Notes under the pieces: generated by a model
What the model saw: the letters and a program-made list of their open reading frames with translations, nothing else
The model's database searches: none
Told to the model about the DNA's origin: nothing
Assembly (NCBI GenBank): GCA_043777755.1
Contig: JAYWHK010000292.1
Location: 1 to 45,419 of the forward strand
DNA: 45,419 bases
Direction: 5' to 3'
Source of the DNA: CANHEE01 sp043777755
Lineage (GTDB): Bacteria > Bacteroidota > Bacteroidia > Chitinophagales > Saprospiraceae
In this document: piece by piece, positions 7,901 to 14,684 of the stretch
Position numbering within the stretch: the stretch's first letter is position 1
Layout: every line of letters begins with the position of its first letter
Position numbers and translations under genes: made by a program

Positions 7901-10265
7901 TTGCATCAGTCCAGATTCCACCTGTTGCTCCAATTTGGCTTTCCAATAAAGTCAAATTAACCGTTGTTGCGTTGGCGCAAACTGTTGGAGTCAAGTTCGT
8001 TACCATTGGAACACTCGTACAAGCTACTGTAAATGGTGCAGGTGCGGATAAATTAAAACAAGCCGCTGCTGCTGCTCCCGTTGGCGCAGTCAAACCCGTA
8101 ATAGGTTGTCCAACAACAAGAAGTGGAGCTAAAGTCGCTGCGTCAGCTGTTAAATAATTCAAAGCATACACTTGATAAGAGCCGTTAGCCAAGCCTTTGT
8201 GCAAACCTGAAGTACTTACTGAAACAATGTTTCCACCTAAAACAGCCAAATAAACTTGTGTTTGACCACTTGCTCCGCCTGATTGAAAAGTACCAGGCTG
8301 ACTTTGTGCCATGATAGCACCAGCTGGACCGTTTGTTAGTGGTGTAGCAGTATTGATAGAGCAATCGCAAAAAGTTGTATTTTGTTGTGCAGCTGTTCCC
8401 GTACTGAAGGCTTCTGTTACTTGAACAGTTGCATCAGCTGTCATGTCTGCATCAGCATCGTCAATCGTCACTGCATAGAAACCTGGACCACCACTCGTAG
8501 AGTGGTTAAAAAGACCAAAAGTCAAAGGCGCAGTAGTATAAACTTGTGTTACACCATTTATTGTTACGTTGTACGGAGCGCAATCGCCACCATTTGCACT
8601 GTTAAAAATAATAAAATATTGTCCTGCTGCTGCTCCTACGATAGAAGCTACCGCAGAACCTGACACTGTTGCAGGTGAAGCCGTACAAGCTGGAAGTGTT
8701 ACTGAAATAGGATTACTTTTGCAAGAAGGGTTAGAAGCATCTTCTATTCTAATGGCAAGCGAGCCAGCAACAGTACTTGGAACACTTACATTAATAGGTG
8801 ATGTTCCTGTTGCTAAAACAGCGTTTGTTGCATTGTTAATAACTTTAAAACTTCCACTGTTGGGAGAAAATGCTGTAAAAGAAACGCCAAAATTTGCATT
8901 TCCACAGCTACAACTTGGTGCTGTTGCCGCTACTGCTGCAATACCACAAGCTGATATTTTTAAATTGTCAAAACCAAATTCGTCACGAGAACCTGAACCG
9001 CCAGCTACATCAGCCGAATTCCAACGGATATAAAAGAAACCATTGTTAGGAATTGATACACCTGTAACGTCTGCATTTTTTGCAGTAGTTGTAATCCCTG
9101 CAACCGCAGCAAGCCCCGTAGAGTGCGCCAATGCCGCTACTGGAGTAAAAGTTGTACCGTCTGTTGAAAAAGAACCATTGAATGTAGAAGCTCTTGTTGC
9201 TACGTCATTCAATTCTAACATATCGTACATAATATTCACACCAGTCAAAGTTACACCTGTTGTATTTTGTACTTTTAACGTTAATCCAGCACCAGTTGTA
9301 AAATCTGAGCCTCCTGGCTGAATCCAAAATGCGTGATTTCCTGTACCTCTATCTAATCCATAAAATCCACCCGTAACAACGTTACCAAGTGTTACACCAC
9401 GGGCATGATCACCCGTAGCAATGTAAGCCGCAGCAGAACCAAATGTTTTTGCTCCGTCACTCAATCCTGTTGCTGCCCATGTATTGTTGCAAAGCTGTCC
9501 TAAAAGTGGCGCATTTGCAAAACCTCCACCACGATAATCGTTAAAATCTATCGTCAAAGGCATATTTGCCTCTAATTTTGGAGGCATACAAGTTGCTGAG
9601 AATGTATTGCTCATTGCACCGTTTGCAGTGCTGAATGTTGTTGCATAGTTTGTTGCTGCAAATGGCGTTGTATTAACATTACCAATATAAGTATCGCCTG
9701 GCATAACACCATAAGCATCAGTTCCACCAAAGCCATTTGTTTTGAAAAAAGTAGAAAGCATCGCAGGAGGACGTACGCCACCTGGAAAACTTGACCAAGG
9801 AATGGTAATTTCAATATCGTTTGCTCCTGTTACTACCGCAGGTGTAATATTGGTAGAAGCTCCCCATGCACCAGCTGTTGTTGTTCTGATTTCAGCATAA
9901 TTGGCTTTCATATAAATAACAACATTGGCATTGTAAGGAAATGAACCCGTACGACCATCATAGTTGTTATAACCAGAGATAGAACCCGTGTTTGCTGCAC
10001 TGTTCAATGGCAAAAATGGGTCAGTATCAAAATAAGCCAATGTTGGCTCATTTTTCACAAAAGCACCAGAACCTCCTACACCTAAGTAGAGGTTTGTAGC
10101 GTCCCAAGTCATCGCATAAGTCAATCCTGAACCAGTGGACATTTTCTCTGCCGCCATAAAATCCGTTGCCACATTACCCGTCAAACTCGGCGTGCGAAAT
10201 CCTTGCCCGATGGCAGTATTGATTAAAAAAAGAGAAAGTATAAATAGTAAAAATCTATTTTTCAT
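1956..10265 (-). CDS. Giant secreted multidomain T9SS substrate with HYR-like repeats and dockerin-like segment
   Basis: The product is about 2769 residues and is predicted to be exported by Sec and then across the outer membrane by T9SS. Start: the frame is open to a GTG at 10283, but ATG 10265 gives a clean signal peptide ('MKNRFLLFILSLFLINTAIGQ'). Order seen: a CBM9-like N-terminal module (about 25-215) shared with the upstream paralogue; a beta-rich 'FDNLKIS' type module (about 235-440); Ig/PKD-like stretches; and a series of HYR-like repeats (about 1170-2390) marked by 'TDACGNTATC' and 'NDNCGN'. Next come a dockerin-like Ca-binding segment ('DVNNSGTISTADIVELRKMI', about 2490), a cohesin-like beta module (about 2570-2675), and a type A sorting domain from 'LFQNRPNPFTDAT' to the C terminus. 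It is Cys-rich for a Bacteroidota secreted protein. A cell-surface adhesin or matrix role is inferred; no catalytic domain was recognised. Confidence 0.9.
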   Translation of the reverse strand: MKNRFLLFILSLFLINTAIGQGFRTPSLTGNVATDFMAAEKMSTGSGLTYAMTWDATNLYLGVGGSGAFVKNEPTLAYFDTDPFLPLNSAANTGSISGYNNYDGRTGSFPYNANVVIYMKANYAEIRTTTAGAWGASTNITPAVVTGANDIEITIPWSSFPGGVRPPAMLSTFFKTNGFGGTDAYGVMPGDTYIGNVNTTPFAATNYATTFSTANGAMSNTFSATCMPPKLEANMPLTIDFNDYRGGGFANAPLLGQLCNNTWAATGLSDGAKTFGSAAAYIATGDHARGVTLGNVVTGGFYGLDRGTGNHAFWIQPGGSDFTTGAGLTLKVQNTTGVTLTGVNIMYDMLELNDVATRASTFNGSFSTDGTTFTPVAALAHSTGLAAVAGITTTAKNADVTGVSIPNNGFFYIRWNSADVAGGSGSRDEFGFDNLKISACGIAAVAATAPSCSCGNANFGVSFTAFSPNSGSFKVINNATNAVLATGTSPINVSVPSTVAGSLAIRIEDASNPSCKSNPISVTLPACTASPATVSGSAVASIVGAAAGQYFIIFNSANGGDCAPYNVTINGVTQVYTTAPLTFGLFNHSTSGGPGFYAVTIDDADADMTADATVQVTEAFSTGTAAQQNTTFCDCSINTATPLTNGPAGAIMAQSQPGTFQSGGASGQTQVYLAVLGGNIVSVSTSGLHKGLANGSYQVYALNYLTADAATLAPLLVVGQPITGLTAPTGAAAAACFNLSAPAPFTVACTSVPMVTNLTPTVCANATTVNLTLLESQIGATGGIWTDATNAAVATPAAAVVSATTSPFKYRLNGTNTCFNTATVTYTIVPNPAAPAAPAAITVCEGASTLISMPSPGASVTSPASLSWAFPMSSLLGTSSNTAAVNVGAATVGSGVVANGFPTGCPSPTGNAAYSANNWITGIGDEASAVAQNKYFEFPINTLGGNSFDITSVKFDMQRSATGPTNFAIYIDGVKAGSTAVYFTASTCNSFTFTGFTRPVGINAASKVRIYAWGSTGASGTFRVDNFTIDGTVKPFAASAYNFYSSNPATPGATLLAGNTGSYNPNTTPATSPQTIWITEVNASGCESPAVSVVVTVKAKPTVMLSSSTSPVCSTDKGVINLITTGTPTLTYTWATVGGGGIVAGAQNQTSLNPGTYSVTVTDGNTPACTATLSGLVISTASDVTAPTVVVKNITRSLNALVFISPADINDGTTDNVTAAGALTLSVTPNSFDCSKIGNQIVTFTATDACGNSASKTATVTILDGSYCNASVATSIADPCSCKNNATTIKNGQFGEIVEAMGAAGMIFRVKSVSGLYTSAAPAPPTALGTTDLVAINTPLTLKAGTTTVYTLNGVHVDSLGYSITVERVDGAGMVIPMSEMTISNKCYYPTPIFNIDECYNIASPAVALTATEKNGGAVVNTFKVDGTIATSFNPATLGIGSHTIELTQDAAAYTTATGQNPPLSDPGCIQPLTKVISVVNPTLVCRDKIDISLSNANDCTMPFTASTALANTAVCGIGAYTTMIMNGSNPLGNVINATMIGQTLTYKVTAPDGNSCWGTILVEDKQAPQLTCPAAPVEKFCDETAALAISLNVEKTLTSALQTALSVSILEKCAPYSATYSDVLDTKPCADPLSAVITRNIKAFDNYGNTSTCAVTINIRKRTFADILPPTAKTYSNCNVVVNGTVPTTTSGVPTIAGNPIYPSFSSYCGFTVDFNDKKVNTCGNSFDIVRTWKVFDNCSGAYTTTTQTIIVLDKVAPTINNCPTGTLALAANGDKCDVDNYTIKLPTATDDCSATAPVVTARVLDASNNVVAVNTVNNVSVGAYTVVYTATDACGNTATCSQAMTIEDKTPPVMVCDLDTKVDLTQDCKAIVNAVTFDDGSSDNCCFDVNSLLVARMGGTFATTIQFTQADCAAPVMVQLQGKDCWGNTNVCMVNVVVEDKIAPVAFGRDTTVCCGSGPSATSWLNNYILPKKSLIDYPNATNPGWYDNCGATPSREQSGSIDNCGNGTITHKWTITDDKNGTKASTNVNYISENRSAYTVTFPEDVTLTCKDNKQYASDPSTSGAPDIKTLGKTCPLVGVEYTDEVFKVVPDACFKIIRTWKILNWCQPLATNIAGAAGRGDERRTGGACTVQARTFTNINELRPNGSSVYAVGAPCKPEMDAVKAGESCYAYDTDGYMEYVQIIKVIDVTPPSITAGNITIGEVGKECKVVMTIEKPSGSDCTGTPTFSYQIVKKSNNALIVSGANFPTVREFAQADFGDYIVRYIANDNCGNLASSDVAVTIADKKKPTPICHNALSVELMATGMVMVDAKAFDAGSYDNCGAIAAFGVQIPSPGADASYDATKVTPQAIFNCKGIQTVALWVKDTYGNWDYCETYVEINNNMNVPNVPICSPNLGPVNAPKISANVKTENGFLASADLTAIVNGQLPGIKKLTQGGTLFIVQKGVDVKILAENNSNPLNGVSTLDLVLMSKHILGTQPIASKYAQMAADVNNSGTISTADIVELRKMILGIQSNFSKNTSWRFFDSNMKEEINFKDVQTDVIADFTAVKIGDINGNASSLTAPRYDQTVYFDIEDKKLKIGEEYKVILQNNRTEGFQFSLNFDDSALELIDLDKNSTLIENGIINTAQIDGAMEITFRAKQNTVLSKAIQIGNNIRTEVVLEGKGANAALKFNSQTAEMTLFQNRPNPFTDATLISFNMPTTENARLIISDISGKVVKTIEKEFAKGYNEVSIGKADLGTTGVFYYRLETATSYLTKKMIVVE

Positions 10266-10334
10266 CTGTATATTTTTTATCACTATTATTTTTTTAATAA
10301 TGAATTAAATTTTTTATTTTTCTTAAAAAAATGC

Positions 10335-11660
10335 TTACCAAGGAAATGTTCCTGCTGCTGCTGGACAATTTGTTGTCAAAACAACTGGTTCTAATGGCGA
10401 CAATGCGCCACACGTAGAGCTTGTCAATATTGGTTTGATATTCGTGTATGTTCCTGCTGCTAAGTTTGGTACAATTAAAGTACCTGCTGCTGTCGAAGTT
10501 AATCCATTCACAGTAACGACTGCGCCACCATTCAACTGATAAGAAGCTCCATACGCAACGCTTGGTGTTAAACCAGCAATTGTCATACTTCCGTTAGATG
10601 CGCCTGTTGGATTTGTACCTGTCACACCGCTTGGAGTTGGTGCTGATTGGCTAATTACAACAGAACCTGTTCCCGAAAAACTATTTGGACAGCTAAAAGG
10701 AGATGCGCCAGAAACGGCTGCACTTCCTAATGTTACTGAACCAATTGTATATGTTCCTGCTGGCAATGGTGTAGAAGTTGAAGGCTGAAAAGAATAACTA
10801 TTTGTATAGCCTGTTGCCGCTGCTCCTGTATTGCTGATGCTATAGTTAAAATTCTGAGCCGTAGTGGAATTGTTCAATACTATAGTATAGGTATTGTTTC
10901 CTGTATTTTGCGCTGTTGTCAGGGTTAAAGGCAAACAAGCCGAACCTGACAAAGTGAAAGTTGGACAATCTGAAATGGTTGTATTGGCAGTGTGCGCTCC
11001 GCTGTTTGTGTTGGCAATATAGACATACTGCGCTGTATTGAAAGGCGTTGTGTTCAAATCAGCAATATAACTTGCTGCCGTTCCACCAGAAATTGGTGCT
11101 GTTCCGTTTGGAAAAATAGCATAAGCATCTGTTCCGCCGCCGCCATTTTCTTTAAAAGACAAATAGCGCATTGCTGCTGGTCTTCCGCCAAAATTCGCCC
11201 AAGGAATTGAAATCTCAATATCGTTTGCACCATTGAATGTATTGGCAGTAAGAGGGAATTGGGTTGCCCAAAATGAACCGTCCCAAACACGCATTTCTGC
11301 ATAATTTGATTTCATATAAACAACTACATTCGCTTTGAAAGGCAATGAACCAATACGACCATCGTAATCTTGACCGATTTGAGAGCCTGTACCAGCCGTA
11401 GGATTGTCCGTTGGGTCAGTATCAAAATAAAAAATAGTTGGTTGATCTTTCGCATAAGAACTTGAAGCCGAAACGCCCAAATAGATATTGGTAGCGTCCC
11501 AAGTCACTTCATAAGCCAAATCGCCTAAAAAGGTTGAGCGTTCTGATGTTGTAAAATCAGTGAACGCATTTCCCGTGAACGTTGGTGTACGGAAAGGTTG
11601 TGACCAAAGGCTTGTCGCAGCCAAAAGGAAAAAAATGGATTGTAAAATTCGTTTTTTCAT
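10335..11660 (-). CDS. Secreted paralogue of the giant protein, without a sorting domain
   Basis: The protein has 441 residues, with signal peptide 'MKKRILQSIFFLLAATSLWS'. Residues about 22-225 are clearly homologous to the N-terminal module of the 2769-residue protein next door; shared words include 'VTWDATN-YLGV', 'FDTDP', 'NVV-YMK-NYAE' and 'GANDIEI-IPW'. This module resembles CBM9-like beta-sandwich domains. The rest is Ser/Thr/Gly-rich beta-type sequence. The protein ends at 'NCPAAAGTFPW' with no T9SS tail, so it is either periplasmic, secreted by other means, or a shortened descendant of a longer gene. Its stop lies 69 bases from the preferred start of the giant gene on the same strand, so the two are probably one transcription unit. 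Confidence 0.8.
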   Translation of the reverse strand: MKKRILQSIFFLLAATSLWSQPFRTPTFTGNAFTDFTTSERSTFLGDLAYEVTWDATNIYLGVSASSSYAKDQPTIFYFDTDPTDNPTAGTGSQIGQDYDGRIGSLPFKANVVVYMKSNYAEMRVWDGSFWATQFPLTANTFNGANDIEISIPWANFGGRPAAMRYLSFKENGGGGTDAYAIFPNGTAPISGGTAASYIADLNTTPFNTAQYVYIANTNSGAHTANTTISDCPTFTLSGSACLPLTLTTAQNTGNNTYTIVLNNSTTAQNFNYSISNTGAAATGYTNSYSFQPSTSTPLPAGTYTIGSVTLGSAAVSGASPFSCPNSFSGTGSVVISQSAPTPSGVTGTNPTGASNGSMTIAGLTPSVAYGASYQLNGGAVVTVNGLTSTAAGTLIVPNLAAGTYTNIKPILTSSTCGALSPLEPVVLTTNCPAAAGTFPW

Positions 11661-11677
11661 TTACTTTTTATTTTTTT

Positions 11678-11774
11678 GGAGTTCGGATTTTAAATCCGAA
11701 CTATATAAAATTTATCTTTTCGGGTTTTAACCCGAACTCAAAATATGTTTTTTTCGGGTTAAAACCCGAACTCC
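11678..11774. repeat. Cluster of three nested palindromes
   Basis: Three short palindromes follow one another: gttcggattttaaatccgaac is the first (11681-11701, 21 bases with one central base), ttcgggttttaacccgaa the second (11719-11736) and ttcgggttaaaacccgaa the third (11753-11770). The outer ends ggagttcgg (11678) and ccgaactcc (11774) are also complementary, so the whole block can fold as one cruciform. It lies immediately upstream of the 441-residue gene. It is probably a dispersed intergenic repeat. Confidence 0.7.
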
Positions 11775-12432
11775 AGAAACTAAAAAAGCAGATAGCAAGC
11801 CATGCGTGACTTACTATCTGCCTTGAAACGACAAACGAACCAATGCAAAACTCCCGTTCTGCATTGCCGACTGATAACTGCGGAATGTAAAATTCGTTGC
11901 CATGAGATTATAATTTGTTGCAAGCATTTCCAAAACCCATTTCTCCAAGGAGTCCTTTGGACAGAGAAAAGAGCTTTAAATAGCGCACTGTTCTCACAGT
12001 AACGCTACGGTTTTGCTTATGCAAAATAATAATTTTGCCCATCAGTTGTTGAAGCTGAAGACAATAGGATTGTATAAATGTTGTGTAAGTTGTTTGAAAT
12101 AAAAAGAACAAAATTGAAGCACAAAAATCTGATAATCAGATTTTTAAGTATTAAAATTTTATTATTTATTATTTATTTCAAAAAATATTTTGATTTTCTT
12201 TAATTGAAAGATAGACGTAATTATTATTTAACGCTTGGCTCAAAAAGAAAAATATATTACAATTTAAGTATAGAATAAAGTATAGGAATCTAAACGCTTA
12301 GAAACAAGCATTGGAAAGTGGGATGGTTTGGATATTGGTATATTCGACTGCAAATATATGATTTTTTAATAACTATGCAAAATTTTTGCCAATTTTTTTT
12401 AAAAAATAAAAAAAATCCCTTAACTTTACACA
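11775..12432. other. Gene-poor AT-rich interval
   Basis: Short open frames exist here (for example 11802-12002 plus and 11908-12111 minus), but they overlap each other, look compositionally random and have no recognisable content. The stretch from about 12110 is extremely AT-rich. The final bases before 12433 include taactttac, a weak match to the TAnnTTTG -7 box, which may drive the small ORF that follows. Confidence 0.5.
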
Positions 12433-12606
12433 ATGAAAAATATTATTTTTAACAAAAAAAATTTCATCATGAAAAAACTTCAACTGATTTTAGAAAATAA
12501 AAATATAAAAAACATTGATTTACAAGCGTTTAGCAAAGGTATTTATTTTGTCCAAGTCATTGACGAAATGGGAAATAATTGGATAGAACGTATCGTAAAA
12601 CAATAG
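12433..12606 (+). pseudogene. 57-codon ORF encoding the end of a T9SS sorting domain
   Basis: A short frame, ATG 12433 to TAG 12604-12606, with a second in-frame ATG at 12469. The translation contains 'IDLQAFSKGIYFVQVIDEMG' and then 'NNWIERIVKQ' at the C terminus. This is the usual last part of a type A T9SS sorting domain: the 'GIYFVxV' strand followed by a short basic tail. No signal peptide or cargo domain precedes it; the N-terminal residues are Asn/Lys-rich. A strong terminator follows directly. It is best read as the surviving 3' end of a lost T9SS substrate gene. A real microprotein is possible because the frame begins with a clean ATG. Confidence 0.6.
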
Positions 12607-12608
12607 TC

Positions 12609-12640
12609 AAAAGGCTTCTCTAAATGAGAAGCCTTTTTTT
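12609..12640 (+). terminator. Intrinsic terminator after the sorting-domain remnant
   Basis: Arms aaaaggcttctc (12609-12620) and gagaagcctttt (12626-12637) form a perfect 12-bp stem with loop taaat, followed by T residues. It lies 3 bases past the stop codon. Confidence 0.85.
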
Positions 12641-12683
12641 ATGACTTGCATTTGACAGAAAAAATGAACTATTCATCGAATTT

Positions 12684-12717
12684 TTGAGTTTTACAATGAT
12701 ATAAAGTTTTACTTTTG
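12684..12717 (+). promoter_or_regulatory. Predicted Bacteroidota-type promoter for the sigma factor operon
   Basis: The -7 box TACTTTTG (12710-12717) matches TAnnTTTG exactly. A TTG at 12684-12686 could act as the -33 box with a long spacing of 23 bases. The resulting leader is about 180 nt and begins inside or next to the duplicated ACT 3' fragment. Inferred from consensus only. Confidence 0.45.
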
Positions 12718-12724
12718 TGGCATA

Positions 12725-12775
12725 TATACACAACGGATATTGGCTAATTAGATATTAAAGATATTGAAAGTGCTG
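12725..12775. repeat. Partial duplicate of the ACT gene's 3' end
   Basis: About 50 bases closely match the end of the ACT gene and the bases just after its stop (about 581-628). Both contain acacaacggatattgg, then tagatattaaagatattg, then gctgg. The similarity stops at gctgg, which is exactly where repeat copies A and B begin. A short palindrome, attttgca/tgcaaaat (12785-12804), follows. Confidence 0.7.
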
Positions 12776-12902
12776 GTATTCAATATTTTGCATTTATGCA
12801 AAATCCAAAATCAACTTTCCGATGTGTATAAATCAACTTGATAAAAGTTGCTACAATATTTTTTTTAAACATACGACTATATAAATAACAGGATATTTTA
12901 AA

Positions 12903-13499
12903 ATGACATTGAGTATCGAAACAACAGCTTCGGCTGACTTAGGGTTACAAAATCAAAAAATTCAAGAGGTTTTTCGTGGTGAAAAAGAACGACTATTGAA
13001 TTTTATTCGCCAACGTGTTTCTCGTCAAGAGGATGCTGAGGATATTATGCAAGAGGTTTTTTATGAGTTCATGATGATGAATCGCTTGATGAAACCCGTG
13101 GAGCATTTGGCTTCTTGGATGTTCACCGTAGCTCGAAACAAAATCACTGACCTTTACCGCAAAAAGAAGCCTCTGGCTCTGGAAGATATGCTCAAAATTG
13201 GTGTTGATGGCGATGACGAAAATCAATACTTATTGGCTGAAATCTTAACGCCAACAATGAATGCCGCCGACAATAATATGATGAGTGAAGCGATTCTTTC
13301 CGCTTTGGCAGAAGCACTCGATGAACTTCCTGTTGATCAGCGCAATGTATTTGTTTGGCACGAATTGGAGGACAAAAGTTTTAAAGAAATCATCGAAATA
13401 ACGGGTGTCCCTTTAAATACACTCCTTTCACGCAAACGCTATGCAGTTTTGTTTTTACGTCAAAAATTACAACATCTTTACAACGATTTAGTTAGTTAA
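12903..13499 (+). CDS. ECF-type RNA polymerase sigma factor (sigma-70 family)
   Basis: The 198-residue protein would direct core RNA polymerase to a specific promoter set. Region 2 is visible at about 25-95 with 'EDAEDIMQEVFYEF' and 'ASWMFTVARNKITDLYRKKK' (the -10 binding and core-binding part). Region 4 is at about 135-190 with 'LDELPVDQRNVFVWHELE' and the helix-turn-helix 'SFKEIIEITGVPLNTLLSRK'. The linker is acidic. There is no sigma 1.1 or region 3, so it is a group 4 factor. The next gene starts 2 bases after the stop codon and encodes a small membrane protein, typical of a sigma factor with its membrane-bound partner. The target regulon cannot be read from this window. The start ATG at 12903 is the first in frame. 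Confidence 0.9.
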   Translation: MTLSIETTASADLGLQNQKIQEVFRGEKERLLNFIRQRVSRQEDAEDIMQEVFYEFMMMNRLMKPVEHLASWMFTVARNKITDLYRKKKPLALEDMLKIGVDGDDENQYLLAEILTPTMNAADNNMMSEAILSALAEALDELPVDQRNVFVWHELEDKSFKEIIEITGVPLNTLLSRKRYAVLFLRQKLQHLYNDLVS

Positions 13500-13500
13500 T

Positions 13501-13875
13501 ATGAAACATTGGTTTATTGGAGGTTTGGTAACAGTGCTGTTGAGTGTGTTGTTCTTCTTCACGCTCGGAACGCTCGTAATGACGCTATGGAACTGGCTAA
13601 TCCCCAATATTTTTCATGCAGAAAGCATCAACTTTTGGCAAGCCTTAGGATTATTGGTATTGTCCAAAATTCTATTTTCGAGTTTTAATTTTGGTTTTTT
13701 GGGCAACCATCATCGCTGCGAACAGTGTGGCGGTAGCGGTTTATTTCAACAAAAAACAAGTTTGAAAGCACAGATGAAAGCAAAATTATCTGTAATGTCA
13801 CCAGAGGAACGAGAAAAATTCCAGAACGATATGAAGCGTGTTTGTTGCCAAGAAAAAGAAAATACAGCAGTTTGA
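13501..13875 (+). CDS. Small membrane protein paired with the sigma factor; putative anti-sigma factor
   Basis: 124 residues. A hydrophobic helix spans about 5-27, followed by 'LWNWLIPNIFHAESINFWQALGLLVLSKILF' like sequence (about 29-59), a segment I recall from Bacteroidota proteins encoded next to ECF sigma factors. The C-terminal half is soluble and carries a His/Cys cluster: His70, His71, Cys73, Cys76 ('HHRCEQCGG') and Cys115-Cys116 near the end, separated by a Lys/Glu-rich helix. These residues could bind a metal or form redox-active thiols. It is translationally linked to the sigma gene (1-base gap). An anti-sigma or sensor role is inferred from position and topology; no classical ZAS motif (HxxxCxxC) is present. 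Confidence 0.7.
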   Translation: MKHWFIGGLVTVLLSVLFFFTLGTLVMTLWNWLIPNIFHAESINFWQALGLLVLSKILFSSFNFGFLGNHHRCEQCGGSGLFQQKTSLKAQMKAKLSVMSPEEREKFQNDMKRVCCQEKENTAV

Positions 13876-13985
13876 TTGGTGTGAGCATATATTTTAACAT
13901 TAAAAAAATGTTAAAAAAATCACGATTTTCAAGAATTATAGATGCGAAATAAGCATTTTATACCCTTTATTATACTTTACAACGA

Positions 13986-14022
13986 CCTATTGACAAATTT
14001 AACATTTGTCAATAGGTTTTTT
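13986..14022 (+). terminator. Intrinsic terminator after the sigma factor operon
   Basis: Perfect 13-bp stem cctattgacaaat (13986-13998) with atttgtcaatagg (14004-14016), a 5-base loop, then six T residues. It lies about 110 bases after the membrane-protein stop codon. Confidence 0.9.
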
Positions 14023-14161
14023 GGTTTTGGTGTTTGGTTTTGGCATTATTTGTGACTCTAATTATACACATTTTACTTGTTTCCACAAACTCCAAAAACA
14101 AGTAAAATGAAAAAAATGAAAACCTTTTAAAACCTAAATTAAAAATTTCCTTAAAATCAAA

Positions 14162-14521
14162 ATGGTAATGCAAGCCTTCAAATTTATTGACCTAACTTAC
14201 TTAGATTCACTTATTGGTGATGATGCAGAAACAAAACAAGTAATTCTTTCAACTCTTTTAGATGAAGTTCCTGAAGAAATTAAAAAAATTAAAGATGCTT
14301 TGGTAAAAAGCGATTGGAATGAACTCCATGAAGTGAGCCATAAACTCAAATCTACGCTTGCATATATTGGTAACGATGCCATTTTTGATGCTAATCAGAA
14401 TATTATGATGGCTGCCCGAAATATGGAAAATTTGGCAGAAGTGCCTACTTGGTTAGATTCGGTTGATAAAATATGGAGCGATATAGAACCAGAAGTGCAA
14501 AACGCTATAAGCGAGTTGTAG
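14162..14521 (+). CDS. Stand-alone HPt (histidine phosphotransfer) domain protein
   Basis: 119 residues forming one HPt four-helix bundle. The phospho-acceptor motif is 'HEVSHKLKSTLAYIG', with His60 as the predicted phosphorylation site, followed by the conserved Lys and small residues. The upstream helix 'LIGDDAETKQVILSTLLDEV' fits the usual HPt N-terminal part. It would shuttle phosphate between response-regulator receiver domains of a phosphorelay. No histidine kinase or receiver gene is adjacent, so its partners lie elsewhere. It forms a single-gene unit between two strong terminators. Start: ATG 14162 was chosen; the in-frame ATG at 14168 is equally possible. Confidence 0.85.
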   Translation: MVMQAFKFIDLTYLDSLIGDDAETKQVILSTLLDEVPEEIKKIKDALVKSDWNELHEVSHKLKSTLAYIGNDAIFDANQNIMMAARNMENLAEVPTWLDSVDKIWSDIEPEVQNAISEL

Positions 14522-14557
14522 AAAAAGCCTTGACACCAAAGTGTCAAGGCTTTTTTT
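14522..14557 (+). terminator. Intrinsic terminator after the HPt gene
   Basis: Perfect 10-bp stem gccttgacac (14527-14536) with gtgtcaaggc (14541-14550), loop caaa and seven T residues. It begins directly after the stop codon. Confidence 0.9.
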
Positions 14558-14684
14558 AATTAAACATATTCAAAAAATAATTTTTTTTAAATTTACAATA
14601 AAAAACGCCTACAAAAGCCAATAAATCTCATAATCTTTTCTATCTTGCAACTCTTAATTTTTGTAGTACATACTTTTTGAAACA

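Noticed and set aside
7360..8157. 265-residue open frame on the plus strand inside the giant gene
   Set aside because: It is antisense to the Ser/Thr/Ala-rich T9SS gene, whose biased codons leave the opposite strand free of stops. It has no start signal or recognisable domain.
8569..9321. Two further plus-strand frames (154 and 92 residues) antisense to the giant gene
   Set aside because: Same cause: low-complexity Ala/Val/Pro composition mirrors the repeats on the coding strand.
11802..12111. Two overlapping small frames in the gene-poor interval
   Set aside because: They overlap on opposite strands, have random composition, and neither resembles a known protein.
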